Assembly: GCF_017654505.1 (NCBI RefSeq)
Contig: NC_054555.1
Location: 8,748,335 to 8,812,334, forward strand
Source of the DNA: Polyodon spathula
Taxonomy: Eukaryota > Chordata > Actinopteri > Acipenseriformes > Polyodontidae
Length of the DNA: 64,000 bases
Direction: 5' to 3'
Within the stretch, counting starts at the first letter, position 1. Each line of letters begins with the position of its first letter. The notes below the pieces were generated by a model, which saw only the letters and a list, made by a program, of their open reading frames with translations, searched no databases and was not told the DNA's origin. Of this stretch, positions 13,562 through 25,804 are shown in pieces. Position numbers and translations under genes: made by a program.

Positions 13562-13619
13562 CAGAAAGAGAAAATAAAGAGAACTTTAGCTATTAGCAGT
13601 AAGTATTCACTAACAAAGG

Positions 13620-16600
13620 AAAAAAATAAGATTGCATTAACACCACTCGTTGCGTTATCTAAGAAACTAGAAAACAAATCAGTACCATCTGGAATATCAC
13701 AGCATCAACTGTGAATCAAACTTGCTGGCTTTTTCATTTTGACTTGTCGTAATGAAAGTTCAGTCACATCTATTGGTCAACAAATACTAAACAATGACAC
13801 AATTGGTCCAAATGTGTTTTATTATCTGCCAAAACCAGCCAATCAACACTTTGCACCGACAAAAGAACCCAGTCCTGTACCCCCAAATGCTGAGCTCAGC
13901 ATCTTTCAACTACAAAAAACTAAGACAATTCAAAATATTGCTCCATTCAGATATCTGGCACTGTGCAGATAAACTTTAAGCAACTCTTACAGTAAAATGT
14001 TATCTGTTTGATAAAGTTTTTTTTTTTTTTCCTCTAATTATGTATGTCATCTTTTATGAACATTTTTGGGACTATTTTCTTCAAACTTTTCTCAGGAAGG
14101 TAAATTTAGGTTTAAAGTGCTGTTTTAAAGACAATAATAAGAAAAAAAAAGTTTTGTAATAATGATAGTGGCCTCTCGATGAAGGCTCTACCATGTAATA
14201 GTTGATCTTGACTTAGCGATCTTGCCTTCGGCATGGAATGCATAACTCCAATTGGGTTAAATACAGCCGTAATCGATGGGTACTATCGTTTAGATAGTGA
14301 TGTCAGTTTACTCCACCGACATCAGAGCTACAAGAAAAAAAAAAAACAAACAGAAGGAGGAAGATTTGGAAGAACATGAGATTCAAGCTTTCCAAGCATG
14401 TGAACTCCCAATATGGGCTCTGGCACATGTTTGACAGCTGACCTCAACAGTCTTATAAAAGAACAGAAAATATAATTTCAAACATTTGAATAATACAGTT
14501 GATTGATATTTTTGTAATAACTTTGGTACGTTTATAATCTGCAGCAGAACAAGTAACTAAATCCTTAATAAATATTAATTTATCACCCTTTATCCTTGAT
14601 CCTTATCAATCTGAGATTTTTGTTGAGAACCTTATGCTTTGCTTTATTGTGTGAAACTGTTATTTAACCACTAGCACAAGAAGTTTAAAAGCTTTATTTT
14701 GATTTATCCATTTATTTGACAAATGGCTTTAGTTTGGAGGTGGCGCTGTGGTGAAGGCATCTAAGCTTTGTTTTCTATCCATGTACTTGGAAGAAGCAGG
14801 TGGCTTTATGTTGAAATCCATGTAATACCAAACTGTAAGCAAAACAATGATGATTCCAATCTTTTAATTACTCAATCCTAGCATGCACTGTTAATGATTT
14901 TATTTGGGGGATTTTATTGGATTTGAAATGTACAACTTTAGTGGTGTATTTTATTTCTCATGCTTTTTAGAGAGGGAATCTTGTGTAGAGAATTATCCAC
15001 ATTTAATTGAGATAATTTGATAACCCACCATTCATGGGTAGTGAAGATACACATTCCTTCGTGCTGTTGGTACAGTACTCTTCCAAGATTCATACAACTG
15101 TGAACTAGGTTTGACAAAACAAAAACTAAAAAAGTGTTGTGAACACTAATAAGCATTTACAGAATATTGTTGATTCTGGTTTTAAACAACTCATTCATAG
15201 CTTATTGACATTAATGCCTAAGATAATGAAAAAGGGTTTAAATTCATGGCAGGCCCTTAATTATTTTAAGGAAAAATGTAATTTTCAGTGAAGCTGTATA
15301 ACTAAAAAACTGGTGTGTAGACATCAAAAAGAGGCTGGTGTCTGTGAATTAAACGTCAGCAGGGAAATTCTGTAAATGTCCTTGATCCTGTAAATTGAAA
15401 ACAGCTTCCCCAGCAAACAAGCACATTTTCTATTTAACACATTTCTCCTGAAAATGTCAAAATGTCTTTGCTCAGATGTATCTTAATGTCACATGAAACT
15501 TCAGAAAGTGTTCTTGTTTTCCATTCAATCTATCTCTGTGTTTGTCATAAAAAAGTCAATTTTGGATTATTCAAATGCAATTAGTGCTATTTATTTTCCA
15601 GAATAACTTCTAGTAAATTCTTTGTAACTTTTGATATCAGGTTCAATTTTCTATTACTAATAGGTAATACTTTAATGTAACTGTGAAACATACCCATTGT
15701 ATCCTATATTGCCAAAAAAGTGATACATTTCCTGAGAGAAAGACATTCAACTTTCTTGCATAACATACTGAGCTAGCAATGTACATATTAGTAGAGATAT
15801 AAGTTGAAAAACTGGACTGTTTTGTTGTATTATGAGTAAATCAAGAGTTCATCACCTAGGAAATAGGTCACCAAAAAGGGGCTCTACAGTATGGTAAAAT
15901 CTGCCTTGTGCAGTGTAATGTCTCAAGCCGAAAGTTAACAGTAAAAATGTGAAAAATAGTATTTAAGCTGCTCAGTTGTCCTCAGTTTCATATAGAGCCA
16001 TTCCCAGTAGGAGCTACACGCCTGTCAACAGAAGGAATTATCTTGAGTGCTAAGGCTTTTATCTTTTGCTTAGCATTTCACTCATACATTCAATCCTCTT
16101 ACCTATATATCATAATATAGTTTCTAAGCATTATTGAGTACAGTATTCTTTATTTATTCTACTATCTACTGAAAAACAGTATCTGTAGTCTTTTGGTTTT
16201 TGCTGTTGCTGGTTAAAGAAATGATGGTCCATTCCAGGGTAGGAAATGGCAGGCAGAAAACACTCATAAGCCACACTAATTAACCATAATTAGTTTAAAG
16301 TCTGTTAGCATGCTGATGTTTCAATTCTTTCATTTGTACTAATACAGCTGGCATAAAATGAACAAAGGAAACAAACCCAGAAACCAAACAAAAAATATGC
16401 ATGCTGGACTGGATCAAAACAAAGGTGGGTATTACTACGTTATGTGAAATGCCTTTTCTTTCCTTTTTGAGAGATAATTGATGTTATTGATCAAGCAGGA
16501 GGAAATTTCACTAAGAGCAGTTTGATTGACAGGTTGTTCAAAGGCTTTTTAACAGAATCTGGTAATGGTTCAGCCACTGAGTAGATATTCTGCTGATGCA

Positions 16601-17150
16601 GTGTCTGTGTCTGTGATTACCGTACATGTTTTCACCCCAGCAGAACAGGACTGGGGTGTGGATTGACAAAGAGCCCTTCTAGTTACTAGCATATGCATCA
16701 GTATTATCCAGAATTAGTTGGTTAATATGTGTGACAACTGACCTTTGTGATGTGGGGTTGAGACAGAATTACTTTGTATCGCTACAGCTGTTGTGCTAAT
16801 TGGTGGCTTTAAAAAGGTAAAAACACAGGTCTGAAATCAGCTTCTGCAATAAGCAAGACAGAAACATCTGAAGGCATTCGCCTTTGAAGGCATTTTGTTT
16901 AGTTTTATCTGACATCCCCACACAAGGCTACTTATTCTGTACTGTATTATCCAGTGGGTCCACAGTCAACACAACTATAACCAAACCAAGCTAAAACAGA
17001 AAACTGAAGTACATATGAAGTATATCTGTGGACAGTGTTTTTTTTTGTTGTTGTTGTTTTTTTGTTTTTTTTATATTATCTGTATAATTGTTTATAATTT
17101 TAAGGAACCTTCAGAGAAATTATAAAATCTTTTATAACATCAACTACTGG
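13620..17150. other. Unassigned non-coding DNA
   Basis: No gene is recognised. The 14165-14335 part holds several CpG-containing inverted words (for example GATCTTGACTTAGCGATCTTG) and may be a fragment of an unknown repeat. The rest appears unique and AT-rich, with a (TTG)n-like pyrimidine run near 17041. Confidence 0.5.
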
Positions 17151-17152
17151 TA

Positions 17153-18633
17153 TGGTGTCCATTTTAGGACATGCTCAGACCTCACCCCTCCTTTCTTCAA
17201 TCCTCACACTATCACCTACCCTTTTTTACAGTTATACTGGAATAGTTGGACAGAAATTTGACAGTACAGTTTTACTTGCGAGAAAGACTGGTAAGTTCTA
17301 TGATTTTTAAAAAATAAAACATAAAAATATACAAATTAAATAGTCCTATATTAATATAGGTACACAAACATACGTTAATAGGACCCTGTGAGTTAGTACA
17401 GTTAAATGTGTTATGCGTTAAAGAAACATATGTGGGTCTGTGAAGTACAGTAGATCTTAGGGTGGGAGGTGCTGTGTTTCGCATCTGTCCAGCAGCCTAT
17501 GGGCGATGGGCACGGACAGTAGGAACTGCTGTTGATTGGTCCTGGTGTTGGATGAGGCAGGACTGGCTGGTGCTGCACACCAGTGACAGGGGGAGTGTTT
17601 GTTGTTGTTGGAAGCAGAAAGAGAAACGAGTAAACAGAATAGTTCTACTCTGAGATTTCTTTTTAGTTTCACCCTGAGATTAATTTTTGTTTTTGTTTTG
17701 TTTTAACGATGTAGGTCGTGGCCCATAGCGATTTGTTAAATTGTCAGTTAACTTTGTTAAATTTTCTTTGATCATTTATTATTGTAATAAATAAAGATGA
17801 AATCGACTGAAATTGACTGAAGGATCATTATTATGTTTGTTACAATAAGTTTTCACATTTTTTTAATTACTTTTACTATAGGTTGCTTGTGTTTTGCAAT
17901 GTTGACATAATTAGTAATTACATACTACGTTTCAGGATTAGTTGATCTGAAGTACGGTAATAGTGAAAGATTGTTGTAATTTAAACAAATGAAATATACT
18001 TTACGTTTTATGAGGTCAATGTAAATTTATTTACATAATTACAACCAAATCTAATATTTTTATTGTATTTTATTATATTACTTTATAGACAGCTAGCTGC
18101 TATCAATTTAGTAATTTGTTGCTTCAGACCTTCAATTATCTTTAGCCTACTTCTTAATACATCATTTTCATTAATATTTACATTTTCATAAACAACTTTC
18201 AAAATTAAAATAAAGCAATACATAAAACGAAAGTATGCATGTTACTTAGAAAAAAATGAGCTATTGATGTATGTTTTCATTTAAAGGATACAGTTGTGGT
18301 TTTCCATCGTCTAGTTTCTTTAACGTACTTTCAAATTAATATAGGCCTATTTAACTTATGTATTTTTATTTTTTTTATTTTTTAAAAATCATAGTACTCA
18401 TTGCTCTCTCTAGCAAGTAAAACTGTACTGTTAAATTTCTGTCCAGCTATTTCAGTATAACCGTAAAAAGGGGAGGGGGTAGTATGGCTTGAAGCGGTCT
18501 GACAGTTGAGTCGAGGAGGGGTGAGGATTGAGTCGAGGAGGGATGAGGTCTGATGTCTGACGATTGAATCGAGGAGGGGTGAGGATTGACCTGAGGAGAG
18601 GTGAAGTCTGAAGATGTCCTAAAATGGACACTG
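17153..18633. mobile_element. DNA transposon with long terminal inverted repeats
   Basis: The left arm (17153-17316) and right arm (18382-18633) are inverted copies. The outer ends read GTGTCCATTTTAGGACAT in both. The inner parts match through TTATACTGGAATAG, GGACAGAAATTTGACAGTAC, AGTTTTACTTGC and CTATGATTTTTAAAAAAT. TA lies just outside each end, left as TA-TGGTGTCC and right, read inward, as TA-CAGTGTCC. This fits a TA target duplication and CAGT-type termini of the Tc1/mariner/pogo group (inference). The right arm is about 90 bp longer because a block like GAGGATTGAGTCGAGGAGGG is repeated in tandem. The interior (17317-18381) has no transposase frame, so the copy is non-autonomous. Confidence 0.85.
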
Positions 18634-18713
18634 TATATTGGAATGATCTGGAGAGTCTAATGGACCAATCAAGCACTTGTTAGAAGCTTAATTGGCCCAA
18701 TTAAGCAATTTAG

Positions 18714-19322
18714 TGATGGAGTGCCCCGCCCCTTTGTGTTTATTAGTGTTCTATGTTGTATGTAGTGTGTTAATGTTGGTGTTTATGTGTAAAATACACT
18801 GGATATAAATATGGGTTACGAGCATGAGTGCTTAAATTGTATGTTTATATTTAGGCACGAGGATTGCACAGCATTTCATGTGCAGGTAAAATGTAATAAT
18901 ATGTGAGGACGGGGAATTTCACTTTTATTACTTCACGTGCAGTTGTACCGAGACTCCAATTGAATGATTGATTAGCAATAGAGTCTCAGTACAGCTGCAT
19001 AAAAGCTGCATGTTTTCACTCACTTGAGATTGTGTGTTCGGTGAGTGGAGAATGGGTGGGGAGAAGGAAAAAACAAAAAGAGAAGTAAAACTAAATAATT
19101 TAACTCACAGTGTTTTTCTGTTCATCCGTTGTTTGTTTACTGTTTTATCGTTGTGTTTGTCTATTTTATTTGGCGTCAAGTGTCGTGTGCTGTTTAGTTT
19201 AAACCTTTTTGTTTCATTAAAATACTGAGCGCAGTCATTGCGCCTCAGTTTTCATTCGCCAGTCCTTGTTGTGGAGTGTGTTTCTGGTCTAACGTCACCC
19301 CTGCAAAGCCATCCTGTTCACA
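18714..19322 (+). mobile_element. LTR, family A, copy 1 (probably solo)
   Basis: About 609 bp, aligning along nearly its full length with the minus-strand copies at 40886-41455 and 61300-61874. Shared blocks include TTTAGGCACGAGGATTGCACAGCA (split here at 18852), CCAATTGAATGATTGATTAGCA and TGTGTGTTCGGTGAGTGGAGAA. It begins TGATGGAGTGCCCC (family start TGTGGCAAAGTGCCC) and ends TGTTCACA (family end TTTGTGACA). A hairpin at 18939-18998 abuts the TATA box CATAAAAG (18998-19005). ATTAAA near 19216 could be the poly(A) signal. No primer-binding site follows, so it is probably a solo LTR. It sits inside a hAT-like element. A clean 5-bp duplication is not visible. Confidence 0.8.
18939..18998. promoter_or_regulatory. 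Hairpin upstream of LTR TATA box (family A)
   Basis: Arms GCAGTTGTACCGAGACTC (18939-18956) and GAGTCTCAGTACAGCTGC (18981-18998) pair at 16 of 18 positions; one of the two mismatches is a G-T wobble. The loop is 24 nt. The second arm runs directly into CATAAAAG, the presumed TATA box. Confidence 0.75.
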
Positions 19323-19396
19323 AGTATACAGTTGGAACAAAAACCAGGAGGGACATTGGCCCTCCAGGACCAGGATTGGGCACCTCTGGTCTAATG

Positions 19397-22300
19397 CAAG
19401 CTTGATTGCAAGATTACCTTAGGTTGTGAACTACAACTATTTATCATAGATGTGCTGTGATGAACACTGTCAAATGTGCTCTTTGTTGTATTTTTTTTTT
19501 TTTGCTATAAGGTGTAGGTCTACTGTTTTTAAAATAAGTGTATTGTTTCTTTTTCTCAATCAAACAGACAAGGTCATAATATTGAAAATCGTAGATGTTC
19601 CCAAACTTTTCAACACCATATTAAAATAAATGTGGAAACATGAAGAAACGCTGTGTTTAGCATATCAGTAATGTGTACAGAACAAAACTGTTACTTCTGT
19701 AATTCCGTAATAATGTTTTTTTATGTTACAACAATTTATTCTTTGGTAAATACCATATTACTTAAGTATTACATAAATTACCATATTTGGCACTGTGGCG
19801 TTTATGTTAAATTGATCAAAATGACTGCGGCGCTTAAAAGAGGGCAGCCTTTATACGAGGGTGACCTTTATTAATATAAACGCTGCAATATTTTATTACA
19901 TGATTTTGACATTTTAGAAGTATCGCAGTTGATTATTTTATGTAATACGGTAGCCTACCTGTCTGTAGGCACATATGTAGCTAACCTACTTTGACTACAG
20001 TACATTTATCAGTGACATTTACTGAGAGCCTATTTGGTGGGAGATGGAAGGTCAGGAGAGTACTGTACCAGCGAATCAGGAATGTGTATTGGTTGTTAAG
20101 GGGTGGGACAATGCTGGTGTGGCAGTTAAGTCCAAGAGTGTGACGTAGATGTTTTTCTGCACCAAAAATTACCTCAGAATATCAGTTTGATTTCTGTAAA
20201 AACTACAATATGTCCTACTCTTTTTTTTTTCTTACTGTAACTTGCTTACTTTCTAAACTGTCAAGAGAAAAAAAAAAATCCTGAAAGAAAAAAATAAACC
20301 CAACAAAGTTACCAAATCAGCAATAACAACTGGCACATTTCATGTATGGGCTTGTAAGAAATCTTATGTTGTTTCAAGGTAACTGATGTTTTTATATTTT
20401 AGAATAAAACCCTGTGTTAATGACAATTAGGAGTAAATAGCTTTGAGAATCTAGTCCTAAATCAAATAAGCCCTAAACCACCTGTTTTACATTTATTTTT
20501 CATCCCAACCTGACTTTCGTATACTCTATTTGAAGCACTTTCTATGTTTAGAGCTTAAATGTCAGAATAAAGGGTACAAATACACTAGGAATACTATAGG
20601 AGCTATTATCTTGCTCAACACATTTTCCTATGTTTCTGTATTGCAGCTATCAAACTTTTACAAAAAAAGAAAGCAATTATTTTGGCCTGAAATCCACTTT
20701 CCTCTTTCAACATATGTGATACATGTAATTTAAAAAAATCTTTGATCTCTATGCCATTCAAAATGCAAAATTTGACATTTTTTGTTTGTTGCTAATGCTA
20801 AAAAGAATATTTCTGAATATGTCTGTTTTCTTGTAACACCAGTTTCCTGCAGCAATTGTCCTCCAGGATTGTGCATATTTGAATACTCTTAAATAATTAG
20901 ATTTAATATATATCTATAAACCTTTCAGCTCTGATGACCTTCATTCAATAATGTTTTATATTACATTTCCTTCTACCACTGTGACCAAGTTGAAAAGTTT
21001 TTGAAATCAATCCAGTTCTGGAGGTGATTGAAGAAATTTATCAGTGGGAAATATGCAAAAAACAGATTGTAGGCTGCAGATGGAATCGACAGCAGCCCCA
21101 GTTTGATATTGGAAGCATACAGTGTGCAGTAAAGTACTGCAGACTAGTTTCATGGTGGGGATAGAATCATGTTACTATATGTGATTGCTAGTAAATTAAT
21201 TTTTTTTGGTCTTTGCTGAAATGCATTCATGTTCTACAGGTCATACACAACAAGCAAAAAAAAAAAAAATGGAATAGTACTACACATTACATTATATTTA
21301 GAGGCAAAGGTTATAGCAATTAGCAAAAAATCCTTTAAAACATCCTTCCTTATCCAATCTGTTGTGAAGTTGTCTCCCCTGGGAGATACCTTTGACAGGC
21401 CAGATTCTGTATAGCTATAGCCTTGTACTTTGTAACATATTGCCAACGTTACAATGCTGTTAATCTGCAATATAAAAACAAGACACAAGTAACAAAATGG
21501 TAATACTATGATATTTTAGATCACTCAAAGCATGTCAATGAAGGAGCGAATGTAGTTCAAATACTGTAGCATGTAGGTGAATGCAGTCTCTTACGGATAC
21601 ATCTAATCAGGAATAATCTTATTTCAGTGCCAGTTCTGATGCTTGTCTGGGTCAGATTAATGTATCTATATATCTGTGCATGTGTTTGTCTGTAAAATGA
21701 ACATTTAAAGAGAACATTGTCCTTTTAATAGATTGCAGTTATGCATGACAGGAGAGTGAATGGAAGACTCTCTCCTTTATTACTGGAGTGGCTGGTTGCT
21801 GTGACACTGGGCTCAGGATCAAACCCAAGGGGTGAGGAGTTCATCTTTCATACATGCTAGAAAATATTTTTCTGAGCTAACCTCCAAGGCAGGGATATAT
21901 ACTATTATATAGAATTAGCGTTATAGAAAATATATATATATATATTATTAGATATATATATCATATATGATATGTGATGATATATAATAAATACTACACA
22001 CACACACATTTTGCAGATCGTGACTTAGATGAAAGATCTCTCTTCTCTTTGTATGGATCATTTAATAATAAAGATAATTAGAATTGCAATTATGATTGGA
22101 TGTTTTCATTCCTTTTGGCTAACCCTAAAATTAGACAAATACCATTGTGAAGATCTAAAGGATTTTTCCTGGTAAAATAAATAAATAAATAAATAAAAAA
22201 ATAAAAACTGTATTAAGTAATGAGACTTATAATGTACTTATATCTAACCTGTGGAAATTCAAGTAAAGCAACATAACCTGCTATGGTATACACTCTAGCC

Positions 22301-22690
22301 TCACTTGAATTCAATTTGACATTGATTGGGATTCATAGTGTTTCCCCACACTCAACTGGCATGTCAAGGGCTGCTTTTGGTCTTTTCTTTCATTGTCTTC
22401 AAGTCAATTACACAGAGATGTTCTTTGGCCTTGCAGTGTGTAATCAGTAGTGCTGGAAAGAGCTTGAGGGCTTTGAAAATCTGCCATTTTGGCTCTAACT
22501 GTATCACAACACCACCAACCCCCCGCTCCCTTACTCTGTATCTCATCCACTGTATCTTTATCCCTCTATCCCTTACCTGAACCTGAACCTTGTGTTCTGT
22601 GGTGTCTCCTCAGGGTCCACTCACCTTGCTCTCTAGCCATTCATCTGATGTGTCCTGCTGTTTATTGGTGTCAAGTCTTTCTTCAGCATT
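19397..22690. other. Mostly unassigned DNA with microsatellites
   Basis: No gene is recognised. A degenerate triplicated motif (GCGGCGCTTAAAAGAGGG, CAGCCTTTATACGAGGG, TGACCTTTATT) lies at about 19826-19875. TA/AT runs lie at about 21928-21990, and (AAAT)n at 22176-22205. Confidence 0.5.
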
Positions 22691-22699
22691 TAAGGTACC

Positions 22700-23515
22700 C
22701 TATCATTCAAAATGATCTAGACAAGATTCAGAACTGGGCAGACACATGGCAAATGACATTTAATAGAGAAAAGTGTAAGGTACTGCACGCAGGAAATAAA
22801 AATGTACATTATAAATGTCATATGGGAGATATTGAAATTGGAGAAGGAATCTATGAAAAATACCTAGGAGTTTTTGTTGACTCAGAAATGTCTTCATCTA
22901 GACAATGTGGGGAAACTATAAAAAAGGCTAACAAGATGCTCGGATACATTGTGAAAAGTGTTGAATTTAAATCAAGGGAAGTAATGTTAAAACTGTACAA
23001 TGCACTAGTAAGACCTCATCTTGAATATTGTGTGCAGTTCTGGTCACCTCGCTATAAAAAAGATATTGCTGCTCTAGAAAGAGTGCAAAGAAGAGCGACC
23101 AGAATTATTCCGGGCTTAAAAGGCATGTCATATGCAGACAGGCTAAAAGAATTGAATCTGTTCAGTCTTGAACAAAGAAGACTACGTGGCGACCTAATTC
23201 AAGCATTCAAAATTCTAAAAGGTATTGACAGTGTCGACCCAAGGGACTTTTTCAGCCTGAAAAAAGAAACAAGGACCAGGGGTCACAAATGGAGTTTAGA
23301 AAAAGGTGCATTCAGAACAGAAAATAGGAGACACTTTTTTACACAGAGAATTGTGAGGGTCTGGAATCAACTCCCCAGTAATGTTGTTGAAGCTGACACC
23401 CTGGGATCCTTCAAGAAGCTGCTTGATGAGATTTTGGGATCAATAAGCTACTAACAACCAAACGAGCAAGATGGGCCGAATGGCCTCCTCTCGTTTGTAA
23501 ACTTTCTATGTTCTT
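22700..23515 (+). pseudogene. 5'-truncated non-LTR retrotransposon (LINE), reverse transcriptase C-terminus
   Basis: The open frame ends at 23454. From about 22704 it encodes the C-terminal part of a Jockey/CR1-group reverse transcriptase: DLDKIQNWADTWQM, FNREKCKVLHAG, YLGVFVD, RPHLEYCVQFWSP and LERVQRRATRIIP, then LFSLEQRRLRGDLIQ. The upstream catalytic FADD-type motif is absent, as expected for 5' truncation. About 250 codons are free of stops or shifts, so the insertion is fairly young. A 3' untranslated tail follows with GGGCCGAATGGCCTCCTC and ends near TTTCTATGTTCTTA (about 23515). The open frame extends upstream to 22489, but that part has no LINE similarity and is probably chance read-through. 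It has no independent function. Confidence 0.9.
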
Positions 23516-23519
23516 AAGC

Positions 23520-25055
23520 TGAAGAGATAAAGAACCAGTTTGGACTTTAGCAGTGTTTTACCTTTCCCCTTTATTCAAAGATAATGTTCATATAGTTACC
23601 AATACTGTGGAAACTATTAACCGAGAGTCACTTTTTTATATATATATCCACTCCAAGATGAATAATATTTTAATTCTGTGGCTCCCTTGGTATGTACTGC
23701 AAATCAACAGAGGAGACATGAAATTGACATCTGAACATGACCCTATTCACACATTCCTATTTCGACATCTGGAATTGTCAAATTTATAGGCAACTGATAT
23801 TCAGAATGTAAACCAGGCTTCGACTTCTACTGTATTCAATTTTTTTTTTTTTTTTTGTGGTATGAGCTCTGACAAAAAAGTAAAAAGTCTGAGAAGAGTT
23901 AACAGGATCTCTGCTATTGGCAGAGCTTTATTTAGCAGAAGAATTCTCATTTATGTAAGTCCTAGGTGCAGGATAATAATAAAGAAAAAAAAATGACCAT
24001 GTCAATTAAAGAAATGACTTACCTGTTCGAGTATATGGGATTTTGTACAGGAGGAGGGGGTGGATAACTGAAAGGTCACTGCTTTAATCTATCATGTAAC
24101 CTTCTTCCCTGTTGTGTTACCTATCCTTTTATCATATTAAACAGAATGGCCTGAAGCTCTGCTCAGCACCTCATCCTCAGTAGCTTTTCTCTGGGGTCTG
24201 TGATCACTCATCATTTCATATACAGTTTTAATCTATTTCTAAGCCTTTCCCTGTCCCGAATGACTAAATAGCCCCTTTCTGAAGTTTCGGTGTGGACAGA
24301 CAAAGATAACATCCAGGAAACCATTGACTCACAGCCATGCATTTTATTCAGAATCAATCACAATGATATTCCATTTCCAGCTGTATGTACAGTAACCCAT
24401 GACTAGATCAACTGCAATAACTGGTATATTGTAATTCAAAATAGTTTGCACGGCTATGAAGAGATATGTGATAAATACAGCAAACAAGGGGTGGGGCAGG
24501 GCTGGAGATGCAGTACTGAGTGTCTTGTTGATATGCAGGGGCTTTTAAACCTGTTTTATTGCAAATAAAATGACTTTTAAACAGCGTGTGTAAAATAATA
24601 AGCTTGTGTGAAAATAAATTAGACCTGACGCGCCTGACAGGCGCTGAATAACGGCAAACAGGTTAATTTAAGAAATGGGACGTTTTATGTGTGTGTTATA
24701 TCGAAGGAATCATGTGGAACAGGCCTGTATTAACAGTGTTAGACAGTTTAATTGTTTCACATTTTCCAATGCAGTCTTTTAGGCAGAATCTTTCTTAACA
24801 TTTATTTAGACATACATATTCGGTATTTCCATTAGCAACAGTGTCTAATTTAATGTGAAACGTGAAGTTGTTTCCATTTGGGTGTTCCGGTAAATGGATT
24901 TGATAATGGCTTTTCTTGTATTGCTGTGAAGTTTAAATTGAGTATACACATAAGGAGCCATTTCAAAAATATTTGCAAACCACCAAAAGCCATTTCAGCA
25001 ATACTTAATCAGACAATAAACGTGTTTTGTTCATTTATTACAAGAGATTTAAAAT
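23520..25055. other. Unassigned non-coding DNA
   Basis: No gene or repeat family is recognised apart from a T run near 23840-23856. Confidence 0.5.
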
Positions 25056-25061
25056 GCGGCA

Positions 25062-25105
25062 TGTGTATGTGTGTGTGTGTGTGTGTGTTGCTATATACAG
25101 TGCAA

Positions 25106-25162
<57 letters not shown>
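25062..25162. repeat. (GT)n and (ATT)n microsatellites
   Basis: (GT)n at 25062-25088 is followed after 17 bp by about 19 ATT units at 25106-25162. An open frame of mostly tyrosine codons here is a repeat product. Confidence 0.97.
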
Positions 25163-25684
25163 GTTTTAGTTTTTTGCTGTTTGGCAGAGCATTTACAGTT
25201 TAACATATTGTGAAATTCTGATGATATGCAGTACATGTTATAGCATCCCAGTGTTTGTTTTCATAGAAAGAGACACACAGTCATTGCGAGACGGACTCCT
25301 GCAGTTAAAAGTAGGTACACGTTGTACACTTAAAGTAATGTCATTGGTGTCCAGCAATGCAGCTGTGTGTCTAATGAGTCAGGCTCTTCTGTACTATTAT
25401 GACTCCTATTATGATGGTTACTTTCAGAGCTGAATAAACCTTTTGCAGCTGGCACACTCTGCACCTACACCTTATTCATAAATCATGTTGTTTTTCTTCC
25501 ATCTGCCAAGTTTGCCTTCTCTGATTTATATATTCCCAGACTTCAAAGTTTTTCAATGTGCCTTCTATAATACTGTGCCATTAGAAGTGAAGGGTTGCAT
25601 TAATGGAATTAATTATCTTGATGTAAATGGGTTTTCAACAAAGCACAGATAATTTAACTGAATTTGAAAATCCATATCATGCGG

Positions 25685-25689
<5 letters not shown>

Positions 25690-25736
<47 letters not shown>
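25690..25736. repeat. (TA)n microsatellite
   Basis: About 23 TA dinucleotides, ending in CACAG. Confidence 0.97.
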
Positions 25737-25742
<6 letters not shown>

Positions 25743-25804
25743 CCAGCATAGCTAGCTAGCTCTTCACATCATTATTATCAGTAAATATACATGTAATATG
25801 CATA

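Larger units (their letters stand above)
18655..19396. mobile_element. hAT-like element with 8-bp target duplication, carrying an LTR
   Basis: GTCTAATG occurs exactly at 18655-18662 and again at 19389-19396. The right terminus just inside the second copy, read on the minus strand, is CAGAGGTGCCCAATCCTGG followed by TCCTGGAGGGCC. This CAGRGGTGCCCAA...GGAGGGCC end is typical, as I recall, of short hAT elements in fish. An 8-bp duplication is the hAT hallmark. The left terminus is badly diverged and only loosely matches the right. An LTR (18714-19322) occupies most of the interior, so that insertion must be later. The right terminus is solid; the left boundary rests on the direct repeat. Confidence 0.6.

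Noticed and set aside
18439..18700. Protein frame on minus (74 codons, Arg/Ser/Leu-rich)
   Set aside because: It lies in the tandem-repeated arm of a transposon inverted repeat.
22489..22700. N-terminal part of the 321-codon LINE frame
   Set aside because: No reverse transcriptase similarity is seen before about 22704. The start codon is probably chance read-through from flanking DNA.
24878..25213. 111-codon frame with a long tyrosine run
   Set aside because: The tyrosine run is the ATT microsatellite; the rest has no domain and AT-rich chance composition.
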